Assembly (NCBI GenBank): GCA_937862805.1
Contig: CALMDO010000186.1
Coordinates: 1-51,374 of the forward strand
DNA: 51,374 nucleotides
From: an uncultured Bacteroidota bacterium
GTDB lineage: Bacteria > Bacteroidota > Bacteroidia > Bacteroidales > FEN-979
Reading direction: 5' to 3'
Shown: positions 11,301-19,900 of the stretch, piece by piece
Layout of the letters: every line of letters starts with the position of its first letter
Numbering within the stretch: the first letter of the stretch is position 1
Position numbers and translations under genes: made by a program
Notes under the pieces: generated by a model
Seen by the model: the letters and a program-made list of their open reading frames with translations, nothing else
Told to the model about the DNA's origin: nothing
Database searches by the model: none

Positions 11301-12132
11301 CGTCTGGGCCGGTTTGCAGGTTGACCCCCTGGTTATGGCTGCCGGCATTGACCGCAGTGCTGATGGCCAGGGGAGAGGACCAGTTCACGCCATCATTTGT
11401 TGACCTGGCAATACCGATCTCAGAGTCGTAAGAGCCCCCGAAATTGGTCCAGGCAACGTACAGGTTGCCTTCGTAAGGACTGGTGATGCTGTTGTCGATC
11501 CACATGTGGTTCTTGTCGCACATGGATCCCGGGTTGGGAGCTACCAGTTTGGTTGTCCAGGTCTCGCCGAGGTTATCGGAGTAGGAGATCCCCTGTCCGT
11601 AGTTGTTGTGGATGTAGTTGACGAACATCCGGCCCGTGTTGCTGATGGCTGTGGTGGGGTCGCCGGAATTGGAGCCGCCCGCACCCTGGATCTCGCCGCC
11701 CCAGGTCAAACCGCCGTCGAAAGTGAAAAAGTCATTGGCGCCGTAAAGCGATCCGACCGGATTTTGTGTGGAGTTGTTAGAATTCAGTACATGATCCTCA
11801 TCATTCGGATCAGCAAAAACAGAGTTTTCACTTTGTGTCGAATTTTCGGTGGTAAGGGGTACGTCGGGTGAATCTTCACTGACGACCGATTTTGCCTCGA
11901 TCCGGCTTCCCGTGAAAGTTGATTTTTCAACGGGAGCAAACGGGGCTACAGGGACTTTCCCCTGCCGTGCCATCTCTCTCCAGTAACCCATGTTATCAAC
12001 CCTTGTATCGACACGGAGATGGCTGGCTTTGGGCGATTTACCACTGCCGCCTGCCGCGTTCTGTGATAAGAGCGCCAGAGGCAAAAAAAGCAGTACTACC
12101 GCCACGAAGGATAATGCGAAAAAATTTCTCAT
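8353..12132 (-). CDS. Secreted BNR/Asp-box (sialidase-fold-like) protein with shared C-terminal cassette and T9SS sorting domain
   Basis: 1259-aa ORF. Asp-box-like motifs SYSDNLGETW, ARSTNDGVNW, IKSTNQGTSW, NSRDGGETW; dockerin-like GDVNLSGTLTAADVLLIKKRIA; IYPNPGNGKFYI...KLIVRK. Confidence 0.9.
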   Translation of the reverse strand: MRNFFALSFVAVVLLFLPLALLSQNAAGGSGKSPKASHLRVDTRVDNMGYWREMARQGKVPVAPFAPVEKSTFTGSRIEAKSVVSEDSPDVPLTTENSTQSENSVFADPNDEDHVLNSNNSTQNPVGSLYGANDFFTFDGGLTWGGEIQGAGGSNSGDPTTAISNTGRMFVNYIHNNYGQGISYSDNLGETWTTKLVAPNPGSMCDKNHMWIDNSITSPYEGNLYVAWTNFGGSYDSEIGIARSTNDGVNWSSPLAISTAVNAGSHNQGVNLQTGPDGEVYALWAIYDSWPSDECALGFARSLDGGATFQTAARIITNIKGIRTTETHKNHRVNSFPAMAVDISNGPNRGTIYAVWANIGVPGVNTGSGIDVYMIKSTNQGTSWSTPVRVNQDPFGLGKQHYFPWITCDPKSGTLSVIFYDDRNVTATKCEVFAANSRDGGETWEDFKISDVSFTPAPIPGLADSYMGDYLGITAMNRKVYPVWSDNRSGVVMAYTSPFITGPPPNQPWVSFQSFEINDPDGKLEPGETVNLNMAMVNIGDMPCTDVNVTLSCESPFINLITTEAAFGAFEPGDTVTVENAYTIQATDNIPDNVAIPFTLTATDGDSTWVSNFSIKPSAPAFTIGGMIIAETSGNGNGTLDPGETADLIIPTTNSGGCPAAATVGTLTCLSNYIVFNTSVSQLDSLLQGQTKNAIFNITVSPETPLNTPVTFNYTVNSGPYSAQKEFPKKIGLIIEDFESGDFTHYNWTFEGNQPWTISNVAPYEGIYSAKSGTITHNQKSDLLLERNVTSPDSISFYLKTSSEANYDYLKFFIDNNMIAQWAGDTPWTRAAFPVTVGNHTFKWEYAKDVSVSSGSDAAWIDYIELPTTLVTGVVVNGTITYANTASTPLADLTVKLKTSNGQVYGTTTTTATGSYIFPVVPAGNYTFEVTTTKPWDGVTANDVLLYRKHIANIAPLSGIYLASGDVNLSGTLTAADVLLIKKRIAAITNSFPSGNWLFNAEPFAVGNTNMTINFNGLVYGDANGSYTPTAAKSTVPASKGLLALGTANAVRGEITVPVFVSDIRDLGAFQFSLRYNSKNLKIKDVTNWFEGINDVTIGTPEPGVLTFVWAGDAKGINISEGILCQLHFLSNSTDESALSLKTAPTSIEFSDYDGNIFVPEVAGTTLKATTNNSGSSNPYSIYPNPGNGKFYIHFNTSKALVDIRLVNAAGTTLFEEKGYNSATGTVKIIDRSELPGGIYTLTINDGQQSYTEKLIVRK

Positions 12133-12163
12133 AAGGTTAAAAAGTTTAGGTGGATAGAAAATT

Positions 12164-12207
12164 CATTGATAATAAAATGTGTAAACATTGATAATAAAAT
12201 GTGTAAA
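12164..12207. repeat. Perfect 22-bp tandem direct repeat (2 copies)
   Basis: CATTGATAATAAAATGTGTAAA at 12164-12185 and 12186-12207. Confidence 0.95.
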
Positions 12208-12238
12208 GAAGAAATGAAGAAGGTCTGTTTGGAAAAGC

Positions 12239-12246
12239 CAAAAATA
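12239..12246 (-). promoter_or_regulatory. Possible - strand -7 box (TATTTTTG)
   Basis: CAAAAATA on + is TATTTTTG on -, about 107 bp upstream of ATG 12132; no TTG at ideal spacing. Confidence 0.35.
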
Positions 12247-12306
12247 GCGAAATTTTCCATCCGACGAAAAACCTTGAGAAAAAGTCATAAATTGAATCAT
12301 ATCAAG

Positions 12307-12336
12307 TTGGTCAATATCTATTTTTTTTTACCTTTG
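12307..12336 (+). promoter_or_regulatory. Bacteroidetes-type promoter TTG-N19-TACCTTTG
   Basis: TTG at 12307-12309, 19-nt spacer, TACCTTTG at 12329-12336; upstream of the + strand protease genes. Confidence 0.65.
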
Positions 12337-12508
12337 TTGCAATCTTACAATTTTTTGCTGGTTTTCTTCTCCCTGTCTGCATTGCCTTTCCGATGGCCAT
12401 TCAGTTGACGAACGCGGTAAATGTGCCTGAACATGAAAATTGCTATACAGGTGGAACTTTTCGGAGAATAATTTGTCTAACAATCAATAATAACTAATTT
12501 CCAGCCAC

Positions 12509-15500
12509 ATGAAAATTTCGATTTTTACCAAGAAGTGGATCCGCTGGCAGCTTTTAGTGACCGTGGGTCTGTTCTTTGTTTCAATGAGTGTTTCTGCCGC
12601 TGATTTCAAGATCAAAGAGGGTGAAACAGCAATGAAAATCAGTACCAACACCTACCTGAAACTAATAGTCAACAACACGTTATCGCAGTTTGGTACTGCA
12701 GATATCAAGACCGACGCAGGCACCTTTTCCACTCTTACTGCAGAAGGATATGGTTTCAGTGAAGGCATCGGGAGTCCGAATGTACCGGTGTTGAAAAAAT
12801 TGATCGAGGTTCCCCTTGGATCAAGTTTCAACGTGCGTATCCTGAATCAGGAAGTGAAAGAATTTGATTTGAAGGATTTCAACATCTTTAATCCATTGAT
12901 GCCGACCCAGGCTCCGCTTTCAAAAAGTATCAAGGATCCTTCAAAGGTAAAAGTTGATTATAATGCGACCGTTTATCAAACCAACGACTTCTATAAGAAA
13001 GAGTTGGTTACGGTAACTCCGGTCGGTATCATGCGTGGCGTGAACATGGCCCGCTTGGAGATCGCCCCGGTTGAATACAATCCCGTCACCGGAAAAATCC
13101 GCGTCTATGACAATCTGGAGGTGGAGATTTCCTTTGAAGGTGCCAAAGTGAACCAGACCATTGCCATGAAAAATCGTACCTGGTCTCCTTATTATGAAGG
13201 TATATACCGTTCTCTGGTCAATTTCAAACCCGAAGCCCCCGACGCACTGATAACCGCATCACCGGTGACTTACGTGATCGTTTCTCCCATCACCTTCCAG
13301 GCTGCCCTTCAGCCTTTTATCCAATGGAAAACCAAAAAAGGTTTTAAAGTTATCGAAGCCTATACCAACAATCCTTTGGTTGGCACCACCACCACTTCCA
13401 TCAAGAACTATCTCCAGGGGCTGTACAATAATCCTCCTGCAGGATACAACGCACCAAGTTTCGCGCTGATCGTGGGTGATGTGGCACAAGTCCCGACTTT
13501 CAACGGCCAGGAAGGATCGCATGTAACCGACTTGTACTATTTTGATTACACAGGAGATGATATCCCCGAAGTGTTCTACGGAAGGTTTTCTGCCACCACC
13601 GTGGCACAACTTCAACCCCAGATTGATAAAACATTGGAATACGAACAATACCTGATGCCCGATCCTTCATTCCTGGGAGAGGTGGTCATGGTCTCCGGCG
13701 TGGATGCAAGCCATGCCCCCACTTATGGAAACGGTCAGCTGAACTATGGAACCACCTATTATTTCAATGCTGCTCATGGTCTTTTATCCCATACCTATCT
13801 TTACCCGCAATCGGGAAGCAGTTCAGCCCTGATCATACAGAATGTCAGCGACGGAGTCGGTTATGCTAACTATACTGCTCACGGCAGTTCCAGTGGTTGG
13901 TACGATCCGGAATTCTCCATTTCCGATATCCCTACCCTGCAGAATGCCCACAAGTACCCGCTGATGGTAGGTAACTGCTGTTCAACCAGTACTTTTGAAA
14001 CCACCTGTTTCGCAGAAGAGTTGCTCAGGGCATCCAACAAGGGCGCTCTGGGATATATCGGAGGTTCCAACAGTACTTACTGGGATGAAGATTACTGGTG
14101 GGGCGTCGGCTTCAAAAACGTGGTAGTCAACCCGGTTTACAATGCCGCTCACCTGGGCGCCTATGATGTTACCTTCCATGATCATGGCGAACTTCCCTCC
14201 CAATGGTTTGTTACCCAGGGCCAGATGGTTGTCGGCGGCAACATGGCTGTCGAAGAATCGAGCTCCAGCATGAAAACCTATTACTGGGAAATCTATTGCC
14301 TGATGGGTGATCCTTCACTGTCTGTATATTTCTCTGTTCCTCAGCCGGTTGTTGCTAACTACTCAAGCGCACTGCTGGTCGGGATGAGTTCCTTTGCCGT
14401 CAATACCGAAGAAAATGCCTACGTGGCCCTTTCGATGAACGGTGTGCTGATGGGTACCGGAATAGCCGATGCCACCGGCGTGGTGAACCTCACCTTTGAC
14501 CCCATTACCGCTCCGGGAACAGCCGATATCGTAATTACCAAACAAAACCGCCAACCCCATATCGGACAAATTACCGTTGCCCCCGCTGAAGGACCCTATG
14601 TCACCTTAGACAGCTATACCATTACTGATGCCTCCGGCAACAACAACGGACAAGCCGATTACGGCGAAGCCATCACCCTGAATGTGAAACTGAACAATGT
14701 TGGCGTTGAAACTGCTGCCGGAGTGACCGGTACCCTCACTGCCGAAGATCCGACGCTCACTATCACCGGCGGAACCTTCGCTTTTGGTGACATCCCGGCC
14801 GGTGAAAGCACCATTGGTAACAATGCCTACGCGATTACCATCGCCAACTTTATTCCCGACCAACACCATGTTTCCTGCGACCTTGAACTCACCGACGGAA
14901 CCCATACCTGGAACTCCACGTTGATCATTAATCTGAACGCTCCGGTTCTGGCAGTCGGACCGACCATGGTCATCTCTGACCCGACCGGTAACGGAAACGG
15001 ACGGCTCGACCCGGGTGAAACTGTCGATCTGACCATCACCTCCTCCAATACAGGCCACAGCGATGCTGTCAACACGATCGGGACCATCACTACTACCAGC
15101 GGTTATCTTACCATCAACAGCGGCACTTTCGAGATCAATACCCTCCCGTTTGGTGAATCGGCTACCGCCACCTTTAATGTAACTGCTGCTCTCGATGCCC
15201 CCATCGGATCGACGGTTGATATCAATTACAATGTTTCCGCTCTCTACGATTATGAAGCGGAAAAGACCTACATGGCTAAAGTCGGCCTGATCCTCGAAGA
15301 TTTCGAATCAAACAGTTTCACCCAGTTTTCCTGGACCCAGGGTGGCAATCAGCCTTGGACCATCACCAATGTGGAACCTTTCGAGGGGATCTATTCCGCC
15401 AAATCGGGTACCATTACCCACAACCAGAAATCAACCCTCAGCCTTCAGATGAATGTCACCACCAACGACAGCATCTCTTTCTATTTCAAAACATCTTCCG

Positions 15501-16882
15501 AGTCTGATTATGATTTCCTGAAATTCTACATTGACGGAACCACACCCGTGGCTTCCTGGTCGGGCACCAATGCCTGGACCCGCGCTGCATACCCGGTTAC
15601 TGCAGGTAGCCATACCTTTAAATGGGAATACATGAAAGACGGCAGCGTCTCCAGCGGAAGCGACTGTGCATGGCTCGATTATATCGTTTTCCCGGCTACC
15701 GCCCCTGTTGGCGCTTCGGTGAACGGAACCGTGACCTATGCCAATACTGCCAATACCCCGCTGGCAGGCCTGACCATTAAACTGAAAAACAACGGCGGAA
15801 CCGTGATTGCTACGACAACTACCAATAGTACCGGGAACTACAGCTTTACGACCGTTCCTTCCGGCAACTACACGATGGAAGTCATTACGACCAAACCCTG
15901 GGATGGCGTTACCGCTGCCGATGTGCTGCTTTACCGCAAACACATTGCCAACATTGCCCTTCTTACAGGGATTTACCTTTCTTCAGGTGATGTGAACGCC
16001 TCCGGGACCGTTACGGCAGCCGATGTTCTATTGGTCAAAAAACGCATTGCCACCACGATCAATTCCTTCGTAACCGGTGACTGGCTTTTCAACAACACCC
16101 CGTTCACCGTTTCCGGTTCCAACGTGGTCCAGAATTTCAAAGGACTGGTGTATGGCGACGCCAACGCTTCCTACGTTCCGACCAGTGACAAATCGATGCC
16201 TGCAAAAATGGGCGCCTTAGCCATTGGATCTGCAGATCCCAAAGCAGAACATGTGACGATACCAGTCTCCTTCTCCGAGATCAGCAATCTGGGCGCTTTC
16301 CAGTTTACCATCCAGTATGATCCTGAAAAACTGAGCCTGAACGAAATCACCGATTGGAACAGTGAATTGGAAGCCGTTACTTTCGGACTCCCCGCTCCCG
16401 GACTGATCACCTTTGTATGGGCTGCCGATTTTAACGGTGTATCCATTTCCGATGGCCTCCTTTGCAACCTGCAATTCACTGCCACCAGCGAAGAACCTTC
16501 GGCAATCCGTTTCGTGAGCCAACCGACCATCAGTGAATTCACCGACTTTGACGGTGTCATCTTCGAACCGAAAACCATCGATGGTTCAGTGAAATCTGCA
16601 ACCGGGATCAACGAAAACGCATCAGCCACCCTGTCGATCCATCCCAACCCGGTAACTGAACAGGCTACCATTAATTATTATGTTCCTGTTTCCGGTCAGG
16701 TTACCATCGCCCTGCTCAACATGCTCGGCCAGGAGATCAAAACAGTGGTCACCGCCGCCGATCAGACGAACGGAAACCACAACACGACGTTCGACGCCAA
16801 CGGACTGAATCCCGGTATCTACTATTGTAAACTGACCTTTGGCAGCCAAACAGTAGTGAAAAAATTTGTTGTCACTAAATAA
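12509..16882 (+). CDS. Gingipain-like C25 peptidase (Rgp-like catalytic motifs) with shared C-terminal cassette and T9SS sorting domain
   Basis: 1457-aa ORF. NYTAHGSSSGW and LMVGNCCSTSTFETTCFAEELLRA...GYIGGSNSTYWDEDYWWGVG resemble the Arg-gingipain catalytic region; dockerin-like GDVNASGTVTAADVLLVKKRIA; C-terminal IHPNPVTEQATINYYVPVSGQ...VVKKFVVTK. Confidence 0.92.
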   Translation: MKISIFTKKWIRWQLLVTVGLFFVSMSVSAADFKIKEGETAMKISTNTYLKLIVNNTLSQFGTADIKTDAGTFSTLTAEGYGFSEGIGSPNVPVLKKLIEVPLGSSFNVRILNQEVKEFDLKDFNIFNPLMPTQAPLSKSIKDPSKVKVDYNATVYQTNDFYKKELVTVTPVGIMRGVNMARLEIAPVEYNPVTGKIRVYDNLEVEISFEGAKVNQTIAMKNRTWSPYYEGIYRSLVNFKPEAPDALITASPVTYVIVSPITFQAALQPFIQWKTKKGFKVIEAYTNNPLVGTTTTSIKNYLQGLYNNPPAGYNAPSFALIVGDVAQVPTFNGQEGSHVTDLYYFDYTGDDIPEVFYGRFSATTVAQLQPQIDKTLEYEQYLMPDPSFLGEVVMVSGVDASHAPTYGNGQLNYGTTYYFNAAHGLLSHTYLYPQSGSSSALIIQNVSDGVGYANYTAHGSSSGWYDPEFSISDIPTLQNAHKYPLMVGNCCSTSTFETTCFAEELLRASNKGALGYIGGSNSTYWDEDYWWGVGFKNVVVNPVYNAAHLGAYDVTFHDHGELPSQWFVTQGQMVVGGNMAVEESSSSMKTYYWEIYCLMGDPSLSVYFSVPQPVVANYSSALLVGMSSFAVNTEENAYVALSMNGVLMGTGIADATGVVNLTFDPITAPGTADIVITKQNRQPHIGQITVAPAEGPYVTLDSYTITDASGNNNGQADYGEAITLNVKLNNVGVETAAGVTGTLTAEDPTLTITGGTFAFGDIPAGESTIGNNAYAITIANFIPDQHHVSCDLELTDGTHTWNSTLIINLNAPVLAVGPTMVISDPTGNGNGRLDPGETVDLTITSSNTGHSDAVNTIGTITTTSGYLTINSGTFEINTLPFGESATATFNVTAALDAPIGSTVDINYNVSALYDYEAEKTYMAKVGLILEDFESNSFTQFSWTQGGNQPWTITNVEPFEGIYSAKSGTITHNQKSTLSLQMNVTTNDSISFYFKTSSESDYDFLKFYIDGTTPVASWSGTNAWTRAAYPVTAGSHTFKWEYMKDGSVSSGSDCAWLDYIVFPATAPVGASVNGTVTYANTANTPLAGLTIKLKNNGGTVIATTTTNSTGNYSFTTVPSGNYTMEVITTKPWDGVTAADVLLYRKHIANIALLTGIYLSSGDVNASGTVTAADVLLVKKRIATTINSFVTGDWLFNNTPFTVSGSNVVQNFKGLVYGDANASYVPTSDKSMPAKMGALAIGSADPKAEHVTIPVSFSEISNLGAFQFTIQYDPEKLSLNEITDWNSELEAVTFGLPAPGLITFVWAADFNGVSISDGLLCNLQFTATSEEPSAIRFVSQPTISEFTDFDGVIFEPKTIDGSVKSATGINENASATLSIHPNPVTEQATINYYVPVSGQVTIALLNMLGQEIKTVVTAADQTNGNHNTTFDANGLNPGIYYCKLTFGSQTVVKKFVVTK

Positions 16883-16912
16883 ATGATGCATAATCCATTC
16901 CATTGAGTTTAT

Positions 16913-16950
16913 AAGGGCTGGCCGATACTTTGGTATTCGGTCAGCCCTTT
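16913..16950 (+). terminator. Hairpin (terminator/attenuator) between first and second + strand C25 genes
   Basis: AAGGGCTGGCCGA ... TCGGTCAGCCCTTT, 13-bp stem with one G.U-type position. Confidence 0.65.
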
Positions 16951-16973
16951 AATCTGTCATCAACAACCAAACC

Positions 16974-19900
16974 ATGAAAAAAATCTTTATTCTTTTTACC
17001 TTTTTAATGGGTTTTTCAGTTGCTTACAGCGGTAACTGGATGCCTATGGGTTCGGATCGCCCGGCTCCTGCCACGGTCCAACTGGTCTCCTCCAACATCG
17101 AGACCTCAACCCTTCAGTTTTCACTTAAGGGTTTTGAAATGATCCCTGTCACCACTCCACGAGGCAAGGCTTCCGCGATTGGAGTGGGAGAAGCATCACC
17201 CATGCTGGTTGCCGGCGCACCGGACCTTGGAAAACTCACAGCCTCGGTGATCATCCCCGATCTGGAAAAGATGGAAGTGCAAGTTATTTCTTCACAATAT
17301 ACAGAATATCACAATATTGAAATAGCTCCTTCCAAAGGAAATATCTATCGGGACATCGATCCCTCAACGGTTCCTTATTCCTGGAACAATGTTTATTCCG
17401 AAGATAAATTCTTCCCGGGAACCCTTGCTGAGCTCAGGGATCCATACATCGTCCGCGATTTCCGTGGTCAGACGGTAGTCGTTTACCCCTTCCAGTACAA
17501 CCCGGTGACACGAACACTCAGGGTCTATTCCGACATTAAGGTGCAGGTCACCAAAACCGAAGAGCCGGGTATCAACCCACTTTACAGGAAAGGGAATCTC
17601 ACAGAAATCAATACAGAATTCAACCAAATTTACCAACGTCATTTTCTTAATTCCGGTGAAGCCAAATACAATCCTTTGGACGAACAGGGTTGTATGCTCA
17701 TCATCTCTCACGGCGCATTCATGCCCGCTTTGACCCCATTTGTTGCATGGAAAAATCAACAAGGCATCGCCACTGAAGTCGTGAATGTATCGACCATCGG
17801 AACCACCGCTGCCGCCATCAAGGCTTATATTCTGAATTATTATAACAACCACGACCTGGCCTTTGTCCTGCTCGTTGGCGATGGCCCCCAGATCCCCACC
17901 AACAGTGGCGGAGGTTTGGGTGGACCTTCCGACGTTGCCTATGGATACCTTGTCGGGAATGACCATTATCCGGAAATTTTCGTGGGTCGTTTTTCAGCAG
18001 AGACCTTAGCCCAGGTGGAGACCCAGGTAGCCAAAGTGATCAGTTACGAAAAAACGCCGCTGACTGCTCTCGATTGGTTCTCCGTGGGAGTTGGCATTGG
18101 TTCGAGCCAGGGCCCGGGCGATGACAACGAGTATGACTATCAACACATCCGGAATATCCGTACTAAATTGATGAATTATACCTATACCGCGGTCTCAGAA
18201 TTGTACGATGGCTCGCAGGGCGGATTGGATGCCAACGGCAACCCGACCCCCGCGCTCGTTTCTACCGCTATCAACGCGGGAGCAAGCATTGTCAACTATA
18301 CAGGTCACGGGAGTCAGGACGCCTGGAGCACCTCTGGTTTTTCCAGCAGCAACGTCACAGCCCTGACCAACGATAACATGTTGCCCATCATCTTCTCGGT
18401 AGCTTGTGTGAACGGTGATTTTACTAACGGCACTTGTTTTGCCGAAGCCTGGTTGCGGGCTTCCCATAATGGCCATCCTTCGGGTGCTTCAGCCACCCTG
18501 ATGTCGACCATCAACCAGAGCTGGGATCCGCCGATGTGCGGCCAGGATGAAATGAATGAAATCCTGGTTGAGACCTTTCCCAACAACATCAAACGGACCT
18601 TTGGCGGAATCAGCATGAATGGTTGTATGAAGATGAATGATGAATATGGTTCTGACGGTACGGAAATGACCGATACCTGGACCTGTTTCGGCGATCCTTC
18701 GCTGATGGTCCGTACTGCCATGCCGCAAGCAATCGCTGCCTCCCATCTGCCCACCATCTTCCTGGGTTCTGATCAGTTCTCCGTGACTTCGGATGTGGAG
18801 GGCGGAGTGGTTGCTCTGACCATGAATGACCAGGTTATTGCTACCGGCGTTATCTCCGGAGGAATCGCCAACCTGAGTTTTGAACCGCTTTCTGCGCTGG
18901 ATACTATTAAAATGGTCATCACCGCTTTCAACCACCTTCCCTATCTGGCCGATGTCCCTGTGATCCCGGCTGAAGGGCCCTACCTTACCTTCGTCAGCAC
19001 CACCATCAATGATGCCAGCGGAAACAACAACGGCCTGGCCGATTATGGTGAAAATATCCTGCTTTCAGTGTCCCTGAAAAATGTCGGTATTGAGACTGCC
19101 AGCAACGTAGTTTCCACACTTACTTCCGAAGATGAATACATCACCATTTCAGATGGCTCCGAGAACTATGGCGCTATTCCGGCTGGTGAAACGGTTACCA
19201 TGCCCGATGGATTTGCTTTTTCGGTGGCCAACAATGTGCCCGATGGCCATGCCGCAATGTTCCAGCTCTCAAGTACCGATGGAACAGAGGTTTGGAACAG
19301 CAGCTTCTCAATCCTGCTGAATGCTCCGCAATTCACGATAGGCACGATGACACTGACCGATCCGACCGGCAACGGCAACGGGCGGCTCGACCCCGGTGAA
19401 ACGGTTGACCTGCACATTGCCACTTCCAATACCGGCCATTGCGATGCCCCTGGAACCCTCGGATCGATCGTTTCCCTGAGTCCTTATGTCACGGTCAATT
19501 CGGCTTCTTATGATTTCGGGACTCTGGCAGCCGGACAAAGCGGCTCCGCCACCTTTAATATCACTGCTTCGGGAGAAGCTCCCGTCGGGTCGACTGCTGA
19601 GTTCAACTACACGGTCGTTTCGGGTGAGTACAACGTGCAGAAACAGTTCCTTACAAAAATCGGATTGGTGCTTGAAGATTTCGAATCAGGAGGATTCACC
19701 CAATTCGCATGGACCCAGGGAGGAAACCAACCCTGGACCATCAGCAACGTGAGCCCTTATGAAGGTGTTTATTCAGCCAAATCGGGAACCATCAGCAGCA
19801 ACCAAAAATCAGACCTGATGCTCCAAATGGAGGTCGCCTCGGCCGACAGCATCTCTTTCTATGTAAAGACCTCTTCTGAAAGCGACTACGACTATTTGAA

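Noticed and set aside
12164-12207. Considered the 22-bp repeats as a mini CRISPR array
   Set aside because: Only two copies with no spacer between them and no cas genes in the window.
12166-12408. 80-aa ORF in the divergent intergenic region
   Set aside because: Its start lies in the 22-bp tandem repeat and it spans the candidate promoter; composition is AT-rich and not protein-like.
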